In this document: piece by piece, positions 56,702 to 64,000 of the stretch
Layout of the letters: each line of letters opens with the position of its first letter
Position numbering within the stretch: position 1 is the stretch's first letter
Assembly: GCF_030062585.1 (NCBI RefSeq)
Contig: NZ_CP071935.1
Coordinates: 62,001 to 126,000 of the forward strand
Direction of reading: 5' to 3'
Origin: Helicobacter pylori
Lineage (GTDB): Bacteria > Campylobacterota > Campylobacteria > Campylobacterales > Helicobacteraceae
Length of the DNA: 64,000 nt
Made by a program: the position numbers and the translations under genes
Notes under the pieces: model-generated
What the model was told of the DNA's origin: nothing
The model's input: only the letters and a program-made list of their open reading frames with translations
Database searches by the model: none

Positions 56702-57951
56702 ATGCAAGAGGTTATCCCTGTTGTGGTGGCTTTTGACAATAATTATTGTATCCCTGCTGGCGTGAGTTTGTATTCCATGCTAGCACACGCCAAACGAGAG
56801 AGAGAGAGAGAGAGAGAGTAAAACTCTTTTATCAAATCCATTGTTTGGTGGAAAATTTAAGCGCTGAAAATGTAGCCAAATTAGAAGAAACGATCGCTCC
56901 TTTTAGCGCTTTTTCCAGTATAGAGTTTTTGGATATTTCTAATGAAGAACTAGAACCACGCCACAATTACCGCAAACTTGATCCTTTAAGAGCGAGTGAA
57001 ATTAAAAAATTGTATTTAAAACTCAATACTTTTTCGCAAAAACGCTTTTCTAAAATGATCATGTGCCGTTTCTTTTTTGCTTCCCTTTTCCCCCAATACG
57101 ATAAGATGATCATGTTTGATGTGGACACTTTGTTTGTGAATGATATGAGCGAGAGCTTTTTTATCCCCCTTGAAACGCATTATTTTGGGGCTGTGAGAGA
57201 AAAAGATTTGATCGCTATGAACAGGAATTCGGCTAAGGATTTATACGAATTACGCCAAATGCACGCAAAATCTATCGGTGTCGCTGACGCTTTCCCTAAT
57301 TTAGAAGAAGCGCAAATCCTTTTTGACAACTACTTTAACGCCGGGTTTTTAACCTTAAATTTAAAATCATGGCGTAAAGAAAATCTTGAAAACCAATTGA
57401 TTGCCTTTTTCCTTTTGAAAAACGAAAAACTTTTATTTAGCGATCAAGATGCTTTGTGTTTTGTGTGCCGTGGTAGGATTTTAGAACTGCCTTATTCATA
57501 CAACGCCCACCCTAGCTTCCTTGATACGCCCCTATTCCCTAGCATCAAAGAAGCGTGCATGCTGCATTTTTGGGGCGATAAACCTTGGAAACTCTTAAGC
57601 GTCATTGGCGCGAAAAAATGGCATGAAGTATTGATCCAAACGCCTTTTAAAGACGCTTATTTTAACGCTCCCTTTTTAGATCACCTCTTTGAATCCCTTC
57701 AAAATAGGGATAATGAGATCAAAAGAAGAGATGAAAGGATCATTGAAGAAGTTCAAGCGGTTCAAGCAAGAGATAAAGAAATCCAAAACAGGGATAAAGA
57801 AATCCACGCTCTTAATAAAATCCTGTCTTTTTCAGACAAACGGCATTCTTTTGAATTCCTTCTGCCCAGGCTTTCTTCTAAACTCCTTATAGAATTTTTG
57901 CTTTTTAAAGCCAAACAAAAAGTGAAACGATTGATTAAAAGGGTTTTTTAA
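56702..57951 (+). CDS. GT8 LPS glycosyltransferase, phase-OFF at an (AG)11 repeat
   Basis: ATG at 56702 starts MQEVIPVVVAFDNNYCIPAG, the normal GT8 N-terminus, and runs into an (AG)11 repeat at 56796-56818, then a TAA at 819-821. The body (VKLFYQIHCLVENLS, DxD motif MIMFDVDTLFVND, FNAGFLTLNLKSWR, HFWGDKPW) is in another frame. Ten or 13 repeats would join them. So the gene is OFF here. The C-terminal part has a K/E/D-repeat (RDKEIQNRDKEI). It is the HP0208 class, one of several RfaJ-like genes; its sugar is not certain. AGAG just before ATG is weak. Confidence 0.9.
56796..56818 (+). repeat. (AG)11 contingency repeat
   Basis: A 23-base GA/AG dinucleotide run inside the GT8 gene. Slippage by one unit changes the frame; loss of one unit would turn the gene ON. 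Confidence 0.95.
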
Positions 57952-57965
57952 ACCCCCTTTCAAAA

Positions 57966-59072
57966 TTAATGCGAGCAAGCATGCGTTTGTGTGGGCTGGA
58001 TGTCCTTGTTATCGGCTAATTTCTCTTTTTCCACTTTGTCTAAAAAAGTGCTCAAATCTTGCGCCATTTTTTCAAAAATCTTAGCGCTCACGCTATCAGG
58101 GTGAGAAATCACAATCGGTTCGCCCTTATCCCCCCCTAAACGCACTTTAGGCTCTAAAGGGAGCTTGGCTAAAATCTGTGTGTTATAAGCCTCTAATAAT
58201 CCACTCATGGAATTTGAGCCAAAAATCTCGCTCTCTTTCTTGCAATGCTCGCACACAAAACTCCCCATATTTTCTACAATGCCCGCAATAGGAATGTGTA
58301 GTTTCTTAAACATGTCCAAACTCCGTTTAGCGTCATCTAAACTCACTATTTGAGGCGTAGTAACGGTGATTCCTGCGCTCAAAGGCACGGCTTGGGCTAG
58401 CGTGAGCTGCGCATCGCCTGTTCCTGGGGGCATATCCACCACCAACACATCTAAATCCCCCCAAATAATATCGCTTAGCATCTGCTCAATCGCTCGCATA
58501 AGCATTGGCCCTCTCCAAATGAGACTCTGCCCCTCATCATACAAAAGCCCCATGCTCATCACAGAAACGCCAAAAGCTTTTAAAGGAATGAGTTTTTTAC
58601 CGCTAGGATCCATAATCACATCAGCGTTTTGCAAACCCATCATTCTAGGGATATTAGGGCCATACACATCAGCGTCCAATAACCCCACTTTTTGGTTTAA
58701 ATTCGCTAAAGCGATGCTTAAATTCACGCTGGTGGTGCTTTTACCCACACCGCCCTTGCCTGAGCTTATCATCACTACATGTTTGATGTTTTTAGCCAGA
58801 TTTTTAGTGGCGGGCTTTGGGGCTTGGGGCTTTGGCGGGGTTTTAATATCCAAATTCAAAGCTTTCACGCCTTTTTCTTGCATCGCTTTGGAGATATTTT
58901 CCCTTAAAATCGCGCTCGTTTCTTCAGAGCTTGAGGGGATTTCTATTAAAAGCCCTAACTGATCATCATGCAAGGTGATGTTTTTAACAAAACCAAAGCT
59001 GACAATATCCTTTTCAAAATTAGGGTAAATGATCGTTTTTAACGCATTCAAGACATCTTCTTGGGTGAGCAT
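57966..59072 (-). CDS. mrp: Mrp/ApbC Fe-S carrier P-loop ATPase
   Basis: A 368-residue Mrp protein that carries Fe-S clusters to apo-targets. An N-terminal MIP18-like domain ([14 protein letters not shown]) is followed by Walker [39 protein letters not shown] and a CxxC ([10 protein letters not shown]) that may hold the cluster. I use ATG at 59072 with AAGGA upstream; the longer frame from 59204 overlaps the divergent gene. It is divergent from the OLD-type gene and convergent with the GT8 gene. Confidence 0.94.
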   Translation of the reverse strand: MLTQEDVLNALKTIIYPNFEKDIVSFGFVKNITLHDDQLGLLIEIPSSSEETSAILRENISKAMQEKGVKALNLDIKTPPKPQAPKPATKNLAKNIKHVVMISSGKGGVGKSTTSVNLSIALANLNQKVGLLDADVYGPNIPRMMGLQNADVIMDPSGKKLIPLKAFGVSVMSMGLLYDEGQSLIWRGPMLMRAIEQMLSDIIWGDLDVLVVDMPPGTGDAQLTLAQAVPLSAGITVTTPQIVSLDDAKRSLDMFKKLHIPIAGIVENMGSFVCEHCKKESEIFGSNSMSGLLEAYNTQILAKLPLEPKVRLGGDKGEPIVISHPDSVSAKIFEKMAQDLSTFLDKVEKEKLADNKDIQPTQTHACSH

Positions 59073-59168
59073 TTTAATCCTTAAAATGATAGTGTTTGAA
59101 TTTTCTTTATAGCATGTTTTGTTTAATTTTGCATTATAAATTAAATTTGCGTTTTTAAAGGATAAGGC

Positions 59169-62100
59169 ATGAAACTTCATAAGCGTGTTTTGAAATTGCA
59201 CCATTTTAGGAATTTGGGTAGAAAATCGCCTGCCAAATTGCTTTTAAATTCAAGTTTTGAAAAACATGGGGGGTTGGTGGTTTTAGTGGGGGAAAATAAT
59301 GTCGGTAAAAGCAATGTTTTAGAAGCTTTAACAATCTTTAATGATGCGGATATTAAACTTTGTAATGAAGAAGATTATTTCAAAGACCATGAAAAAAACC
59401 ATGAAAAAGACACCCTTTTAAGCTTGGAAGAAGAAACAATTCTTGATCACAAAATCACAGGTTTTTCTTGCGTGGATTTGAGGATCCAATCTAAAGGAGT
59501 TAGCGAAGAATTAAAAGAATTATCAAAAATATTAATCAGCTATCCTTTTTGTGTTTTTATAGGGGGTTTTATCAATCTCATCATGTCTTATGGTGTATTA
59601 GATTCGTTTTTAAAATCCTACAAAGAAAAATTAAAATTGAGCGCATTTTCAACTAGACAAGCCAATAATCTGCTTTTCAAAGAATTAATCAAACATGTAA
59701 GCGGTAATAGCGAATGGATTAAAACTTTTTGTCAGTGCATCAAAGAAATCAAAAAGCGCAATACGCCTAATAAAAAATACAACACAGATGAATTTTTTAT
59801 CATGGGGAAACACAAACAAAACCAATTAGAAAAAATTTATTCTTGTTTTAAAAAACTTAGTGAAGGTGAAATCAAACCACAAAATGAAGACATCTTAAAA
59901 AAGCTAAAAAGTTTAGATGAAATTTTTAAGACTACCGACTTTACAAAATTCACACCAGAAACTGAAGTGAAAGACATTATTAAAGAAATAGATGAAAAAT
60001 ACCCTATCAATGAAAATTTTAAACAGCAATTTAGAACATTCCGGTTAAATATAGGCAACCTTAAAAAGAAAATTAAAAATTCTTTAAAATACCTTGAAAA
60101 AATAAGAGAGGATTTTGAGCGAAAAAAAGAGCGATTGATCCGAGAAATTGAAAATGACTGCAAAAATCAAAAAGTGCTAAAGTTTAATTATGATGTTTTG
60201 TTGGATAATATCCAACAAATATGCAAAAATTATATAGCAAGTCATGCTGTTAATGATGTATCTAAAGATATTAAATCCATGATGTGTCAGCTTTATTTGA
60301 AAAAGATAGATTTATTAGTCAATTCAGAAATCGAACAATACAGATACAATGATTTTCTTGAATCAGCAAGAAAATTTCTGTGGGAAGACATAAAAACTTT
60401 AGATGAAAAGAGTGGCGTTCATTTGTTCCCTAAAAATATTGGTGAAATCAAAGATAAATTTGAAGCAAACAAGGAAAAAGTCAAACAAAGCAAAAACTAT
60501 TTTGAGTTCGCAGAATATTGCCGAGAGTGTAACCCTTATACAGCGTTTCAAAACTTAAAAAATAAAGTTCAATTCCCTTTAAGCGGTGGTTTATCTTATA
60601 AGTCTTACAAACTCGTGCCAATCATGAAAGAATACAAAGATCTAAAAATTACAGATAACGACCTTAAGACTGTATTATTTACTTGCATTGATTATTCTTC
60701 CCCTTCTGAATTTGACCAATGGGATTGGTTCTTTAGAAATTCATTGTTTAGGAAAATTGACTTTCACCCTAATGCAATTTGGAATTTTTTTGGGAGCATT
60801 TTAAAAGATGGTCAAGCGTTACAAATAATAATGTTTGATAAAAATAATGATTTAGTAATCTATGATTCTGAAAAATCGTTCAATATCCCTGAAAAATACT
60901 TGCAAGAAATAGACCAAGAATTACTAAAAGAGATCAGACAATCAAAACATCTTTTTCCAATTGAAGTAAAACGCAAATACAATAACAATGTATGTCAATT
61001 TGAATTTTTTAAAAAAGACACAAGCCATCTTTTATTTAAGGTAAATTTTACAGAAATATTAGAAAATCTTGCAGAAATCTTGGAATACAACATGCAATTA
61101 AAAATAGATTCTTTGATTACAAAAGAATTTAACAGGCTTTTAGCGATCGCTGAAGATAGTTCTCAAGATAGTTACCAATTGAAAATTCGTGTCCGACACA
61201 ATAACAAATTTTATGATTATTCAAAGAAATCTACGGCATATGAAATAAAACTTAAAATTCATGATTGCAGAAAATCTGATAATCAAAATGAGCCAATTAT
61301 CTTAAGCCAGCAAAGCACCGGCTTCCAATGGGCGTTTAATTTCATGTTTGGTTTTCTCTATAATTGGGGATCACATTTTAGCCTTAACGAGAATATTATC
61401 TATGTCATGGACGAGCCAGCCACTCCTTTGAGCGTGCCAGCCAGAAAGGAATTCAGGAGATTTTTAAAAGAATACGCTCATAAAAATCATGTTACTTTTG
61501 TTTTAGCCACCCATGACCCCTTTTTAGTGGATACGGATCATTTAGATGAAATAAGGATTGTGGAAAAAGAAACAGAAGGCTCTGTAATTAAGAATCACTT
61601 TAACTATCCCCTAAATAATGCGAGCAAAAACTCCGATGCCTTGTATCAAATCAAGCGTTCTTTAGGGGTGGGTCAGCATGTTTTTCACAACCCCCAAAAA
61701 CACCGAATCATCTTTGTGGAAGGCATCACCGATTATTGCTATTTGAGCGCTTTCAAATTGTATTTCAATGAGCGAGAATTCAAAGACAACCCCATTCCTT
61801 TCACTTTCTTACCCATTTCAGGGCTTAAAAACAATCCAAATGAGATGAAAGAAACCATTAAAAAACTTTGCGAGTTAGACAATCACCCTATTGTTTTGAC
61901 AGATGATGACAGAAAATGCGATTCTGACCAAAACGCAACGAGCGAACGATTTAAAAGGGCTAATGAAGAAATGCATGATCCCATCACAATCCTACAACTC
62001 TCAAAATGCGATGAAAATTTCAAACAAATTGAAGATTGTTTCAGCGCAAACGATAGAAAAAAATACGCTAAAAATAAGCAAATGGAATTGGCCATGGCGT

Positions 62101-62261
62101 TCAAAACAAGGCTTTTGTATGGCGGTAAAGACGATGTAGTGAGCGAAGAAACAAAAAAGAATTTTCTAAAATTGTTTGAGTGGATAAAAAAAGAGTGCAA
62201 TAACCTAACGATTAAAAAAGGGTATATCAAATTTGATTATAATACCCCACAAATATTATAA
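59169..62261 (+). CDS. Large OLD-family ATPase/Toprim nuclease (predicted defence or repair)
   Basis: A 1030-residue predicted ATP-dependent nuclease. Walker A is [10 protein letters not shown] (about 40-49). A long helical charged insert (about 110-680) follows. The ABC signature-like LSQQSTGF is at 712-719, Walker B YVMDEPA with Asp748/Glu749, and the H-loop ATHDPF (His782). A C-terminal Toprim domain has FVEGITD (Glu851) and LTDDDRK (Asp912-914). This is the OLD family. Known OLD proteins are about 550-700 residues, so the insert is large. No UvrD-type partner (Gabija) is adjacent. The middle is visibly AT-rich (one 60-base line near 60181 is 22% GC), hinting at transfer. HP0205/HP0206 region as I recall. 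Confidence 0.85.
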   Translation: MKLHKRVLKLHHFRNLGRKSPAKLLLNSSFEKHGGLVVLVGENNVGKSNVLEALTIFNDADIKLCNEEDYFKDHEKNHEKDTLLSLEEETILDHKITGFSCVDLRIQSKGVSEELKELSKILISYPFCVFIGGFINLIMSYGVLDSFLKSYKEKLKLSAFSTRQANNLLFKELIKHVSGNSEWIKTFCQCIKEIKKRNTPNKKYNTDEFFIMGKHKQNQLEKIYSCFKKLSEGEIKPQNEDILKKLKSLDEIFKTTDFTKFTPETEVKDIIKEIDEKYPINENFKQQFRTFRLNIGNLKKKIKNSLKYLEKIREDFERKKERLIREIENDCKNQKVLKFNYDVLLDNIQQICKNYIASHAVNDVSKDIKSMMCQLYLKKIDLLVNSEIEQYRYNDFLESARKFLWEDIKTLDEKSGVHLFPKNIGEIKDKFEANKEKVKQSKNYFEFAEYCRECNPYTAFQNLKNKVQFPLSGGLSYKSYKLVPIMKEYKDLKITDNDLKTVLFTCIDYSSPSEFDQWDWFFRNSLFRKIDFHPNAIWNFFGSILKDGQALQIIMFDKNNDLVIYDSEKSFNIPEKYLQEIDQELLKEIRQSKHLFPIEVKRKYNNNVCQFEFFKKDTSHLLFKVNFTEILENLAEILEYNMQLKIDSLITKEFNRLLAIAEDSSQDSYQLKIRVRHNNKFYDYSKKSTAYEIKLKIHDCRKSDNQNEPIILSQQSTGFQWAFNFMFGFLYNWGSHFSLNENIIYVMDEPATPLSVPARKEFRRFLKEYAHKNHVTFVLATHDPFLVDTDHLDEIRIVEKETEGSVIKNHFNYPLNNASKNSDALYQIKRSLGVGQHVFHNPQKHRIIFVEGITDYCYLSAFKLYFNEREFKDNPIPFTFLPISGLKNNPNEMKETIKKLCELDNHPIVLTDDDRKCDSDQNATSERFKRANEEMHDPITILQLSKCDENFKQIEDCFSANDRKKYAKNKQMELAMAFKTRLLYGGKDDVVSEETKKNFLKLFEWIKKECNNLTIKKGYIKFDYNTPQIL

Positions 62262-62276
62262 AGTGAAAGGATTTTG

Positions 62277-62660
62277 ATGTTTAAAAAAATGTGTTTAAGC
62301 CTGCTGATGATAAGCGGTGTTTGTATGGGAGCAAAGGATTTGGATTTCAAGCTGGATTATCGCGCGACTGGGGGGAAACTCATGGGGAAAATGACGGACT
62401 CTAGTCTTTTAAGCATCACTTCTATGAACGATGAACCGGTGGTGATTAAAAACCTTATTGTCAATAGGGGAAATTCATGCGAAGCGACTAAAAAAGTGGA
62501 ACCCAAATTGGGCGATAAGTTTAAAAAAGAAAAACTCTTTGATCATGAATTAAAATACTCGCAACAGATATTTTACCGCCTGGATTGCAAGCCTAACCAA
62601 TTGTTAGAAGTTAAAATCATCACAGACAAGGGCGAGTATTACCATAAATTTTCTAAATAA
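62277..62660 (+). CDS. Hypothetical secreted protein
   Basis: A 127-residue protein with a signal peptide (MFKKMCLSLLMISGVCMG). The mature part has two Cys (NSCEATK; RLDCKPNQ) that could pair. No family recognised (HP0204 class). ATG at 62277 has AAAGG 6 bases upstream; TTG at 62274 is rejected. It starts 15 bp after the OLD-type gene and may be cotranscribed with it. Confidence 0.75.
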   Translation: MFKKMCLSLLMISGVCMGAKDLDFKLDYRATGGKLMGKMTDSSLLSITSMNDEPVVIKNLIVNRGNSCEATKKVEPKLGDKFKKEKLFDHELKYSQQIFYRLDCKPNQLLEVKIITDKGEYYHKFSK

Positions 62661-62689
62661 AACCGCCCTTTCCTCAAACAAGGGGCTTT

Positions 62690-62930
62690 CTAGCTAGATC
62701 ACTTCGTGAGAGCACCCCTTTCTAAAGAAAGGAGATTCCTAACTAAAACATTCCATTGAATGCTAACACGAAAGGCTTTGTTCTTTAAAGTCTGCATGGA
62801 TATTTCCTACCATAAAAAGACTAGTGGTATTTTAACCTCTTTTAGCCTAACGGCTATGTGCTTACATCTTGCACCCTAAAGGACAGAGTTTTTCGTGCTA
62901 GTGGGATAAAATTTAAAAAGAGTTTTGCCA
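62690..62930 (-). mobile_element. Possible IS200/IS605 right-end (omega-RNA-like) remnant
   Basis: The stretch has no gene but several hairpins: TCAC/GTGA (62699-62709), CCTTTC-TAAA-GAAAGG (62717-62732), CATTC/GAATG (62749-62762), TAGCC-TAAC-GGCTA (62843-62856), and GTGC/GCAC (62858-62874). On the minus strand the text GGAATCTCC-TTTCTTTAG-AAAGG resembles the right-end hairpin of IS200/IS605 elements, where TnpB omega-RNA ends. Upstream is a short degraded coding-like stretch. The call is by pattern, not by alignment. Confidence 0.35.
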
Positions 62931-62948
62931 CAAAGCGACCAAAACCTC

Positions 62949-63251
62949 TCATGGAGTCTTTTGTTGGGACTGCTCTAAAGCCATTTGCGCATGCTTGCAA
63001 TCCTTTTTAAAAGACTTCGTAATAAAATTAACCTTAAGAGTCGAATCAAAGGCTTCATGGCATTTTTTAAGCTTGTGATCGCGCTCTTGCGGATCTTGCA
63101 AGTAATATTTCACTGAATGCACAAAACTGAAATGAAACCCCATAGGAGGGATACGGCTATCTGGCGTGCCTTCGCAAAAATCGCTGCAATAACTGCTTTG
63201 CGACTTTAACCCCCCCAACACCACTAAAAATAAAAAAACCATCTTTTTCAT
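62949..63251 (-). CDS. Hypothetical secreted protein
   Basis: A 100-residue protein with a signal peptide (MKKMVFLFLVVLGGLKSQSS). Four Cys in the mature part (YCSDFCEG; KKCHEAF; KKDCKHAQ) suggest disulfides in the periplasm. No family recognised (HP0203 class). ATG at 63251 with AAGGAG 6 bases upstream is chosen over TTG at 63254. It lies 19 bp after fabH on the same strand. Confidence 0.72.
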   Translation of the reverse strand: MKKMVFLFLVVLGGLKSQSSYCSDFCEGTPDSRIPPMGFHFSFVHSVKYYLQDPQERDHKLKKCHEAFDSTLKVNFITKSFKKDCKHAQMALEQSQQKTP

Positions 63252-63270
63252 CAATACTCCTTAATCCTTT

Positions 63271-64000
63271 TTATCCTCCAAAATACACCAACGCTGAACC
63301 CCAAGTCAATCCCCCACCAAAAGCGTCTAGAAGCATTAAATCGCCCTTTTTCAAACGCCCCTCTTCATAAGCTTCACCCATAGCCATAGGGATACTAGCT
63401 GCTGAAGTGTTGCCGTATTTATGCACGGTTAAAACCACTTGCTCATCTTTAAAATCCAAATGCTCTCGCACCGCTTGAATGATCCTAAAATTAGCTTGAT
63501 GCGGGATAAACAAGCGCACATCTTCAGGTTTGAGAGCGTTTTTTTCTAAAATCATTTCCACATCTTTTAAAAGCGTTTTCACCGCTAGCTTAAACACTTC
63601 ATTGCCTTTCATACATAAAAAAGGCTCTAAAGCTTCTTCTTTAGCGTTAAAGGGCGTGGGTTTTAGAGTCCTTGGCGTATAAAGATAATTAGAAAAATTC
63701 CCGTTCGCTGAAATCTGCACATCTAAAATGCTTTCTTTTAAACGCTTGGTCCTGCCTACCACGCACGCCCCAGCCCCATCGCCAAATAAAATACAAGTCC
63801 CCCTATCTTTAAAATCCAACACGCTGCTCGTTTTTTCTGCCCCCACAATCAGCACATTTTCGCACATCCCGCTCTCAACATAAGCCTTAGCCACCGATAA
63901 TAAATAAATAAAACCCGTGCAAGCGGCTGAAATATCAAACGCCGGCTTGTTTTCAATGCCTAATTTCGCGCTCAACACGCAAGCGGTTGAAGGCATGGCC
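63271..64000 (-). CDS. fabH: 3-oxoacyl-ACP synthase III, 5' part outside window
   Basis: FabH starts fatty-acid synthesis by condensing acetyl-CoA with malonyl-ACP. The visible 243 residues are the C-terminal three quarters; the start lies beyond the right edge. The catalytic triad is present: Cys in SAACTGFIY, His in FIPHQANFR and Asn in [11 protein letters not shown]. The end is [15 protein letters not shown]. Cotranscription with the small gene downstream is likely. Confidence 0.95.
   Translation of the reverse strand, partial: AMPSTACVLSAKLGIENKPAFDISAACTGFIYLLSVAKAYVESGMCENVLIVGAEKTSSVLDFKDRGTCILFGDGAGACVVGRTKRLKESILDVQISANGNFSNYLYTPRTLKPTPFNAKEEALEPFLCMKGNEVFKLAVKTLLKDVEMILEKNALKPEDVRLFIPHQANFRIIQAVREHLDFKDEQVVLTVHKYGNTSAASIPMAMGEAYEEGRLKKGDLMLLDAFGGGLTWGSALVYFGG

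Noticed and set aside
57966..59204. Longer N-terminus of mrp
   Set aside because: The 44 extra residues overlap the divergent OLD-type gene and do not resemble Mrp; AAGGA fits ATG 59072.
59169..62660. Prophage or complete Gabija system around the OLD-type gene
   Set aside because: No UvrD-type helicase, integrase or phage structural gene is adjacent.

Overview
The window is a chromosomal segment of Helicobacter pylori. The evidence is the Hop and Hof outer-membrane protein families (hopG, hopF, hopA, hopM, hofA), Hcp Sel1-repeat proteins with paired cysteines, NapA, a fused MsrAB, the FlgS kinase behind flgI, low GC with many homopolymer tracts, and extended -10 promoters of TGnTAtaaT type. 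Gene order matches, in reverse, the HP0260 to HP0202 stretch of strain 26695 as I remember it. Locus tags quoted below are from memory.

Layout. 1-9.1 kb: a broken beta-class DNA adenine methyltransferase; a minus-strand chain purA-fliJ-motE-like-rseP-xseA joined by ATGA-type overlaps; two adhesin-family porins, hopG and hopF. 9.2-15.2 kb: tRNA-Ala, half of a split oligopeptide/YejEF-type ABC importer, a DUF2393 protein, an SPFH protein and the DEAD-box helicase RhpA. 15.4-24.5 kb: overlapping flgI-flgJ-like-flgS, napA, then a long plus-strand run with a prenyl synthase, hemA, proS, hemC and a small cytochrome c. 24.6-30.4 kb: hcpE, a 760-bp gene-free stretch, a four-gene minus operon (DsbG-like oxidoreductase, YgiB-like lipoprotein, YgiC-like ATP-grasp ligase, PepSY-type membrane protein), and kdsB. 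30.6-36.9 kb: hopA, tRNA-Asn, a SulP permease, hopM with a T14 promoter tract, and a TSUP permease. 37.2-43.8 kb: msrAB, radA, a ribbon-helix-helix protein, nifU-nifS, a frameshifted HTH gene and a PEBP-family protein. 43.9-51.8 kb: a phase-OFF glycosyltransferase, dxr, cdsA, a DASS transporter, mnmG and dapE. 52-64 kb: hcpA, htpG, hofA, a phase-OFF GT8 glycosyltransferase, mrp, a 1030-residue OLD-type ATPase/Toprim nuclease, two small secreted proteins, and the 3' part of fabH, cut by the right edge.

The main theme beyond housekeeping is switchable surface structure. Two LPS-type glycosyltransferases are out of frame at simple repeats (G7 and (AG)11). A small HTH gene is split at an A9 tract. 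Two outer-membrane protein genes, hopM and hofA, share the same promoter design, with a T13-T14 tract 39-41 bp upstream of the -10. Least-explained items: the large OLD-type nuclease with a long AT-rich insert; a hairpin-rich stretch after it that may be an IS200/IS605 right-end (omega-RNA-like) remnant; a degenerate intergenic repeat in opposite orientations in two convergent intergenic regions; and gene remnants with a possible small RNA between dapE and hcpA. No CRISPR array, rRNA operon, intact insertion sequence or prophage was seen.
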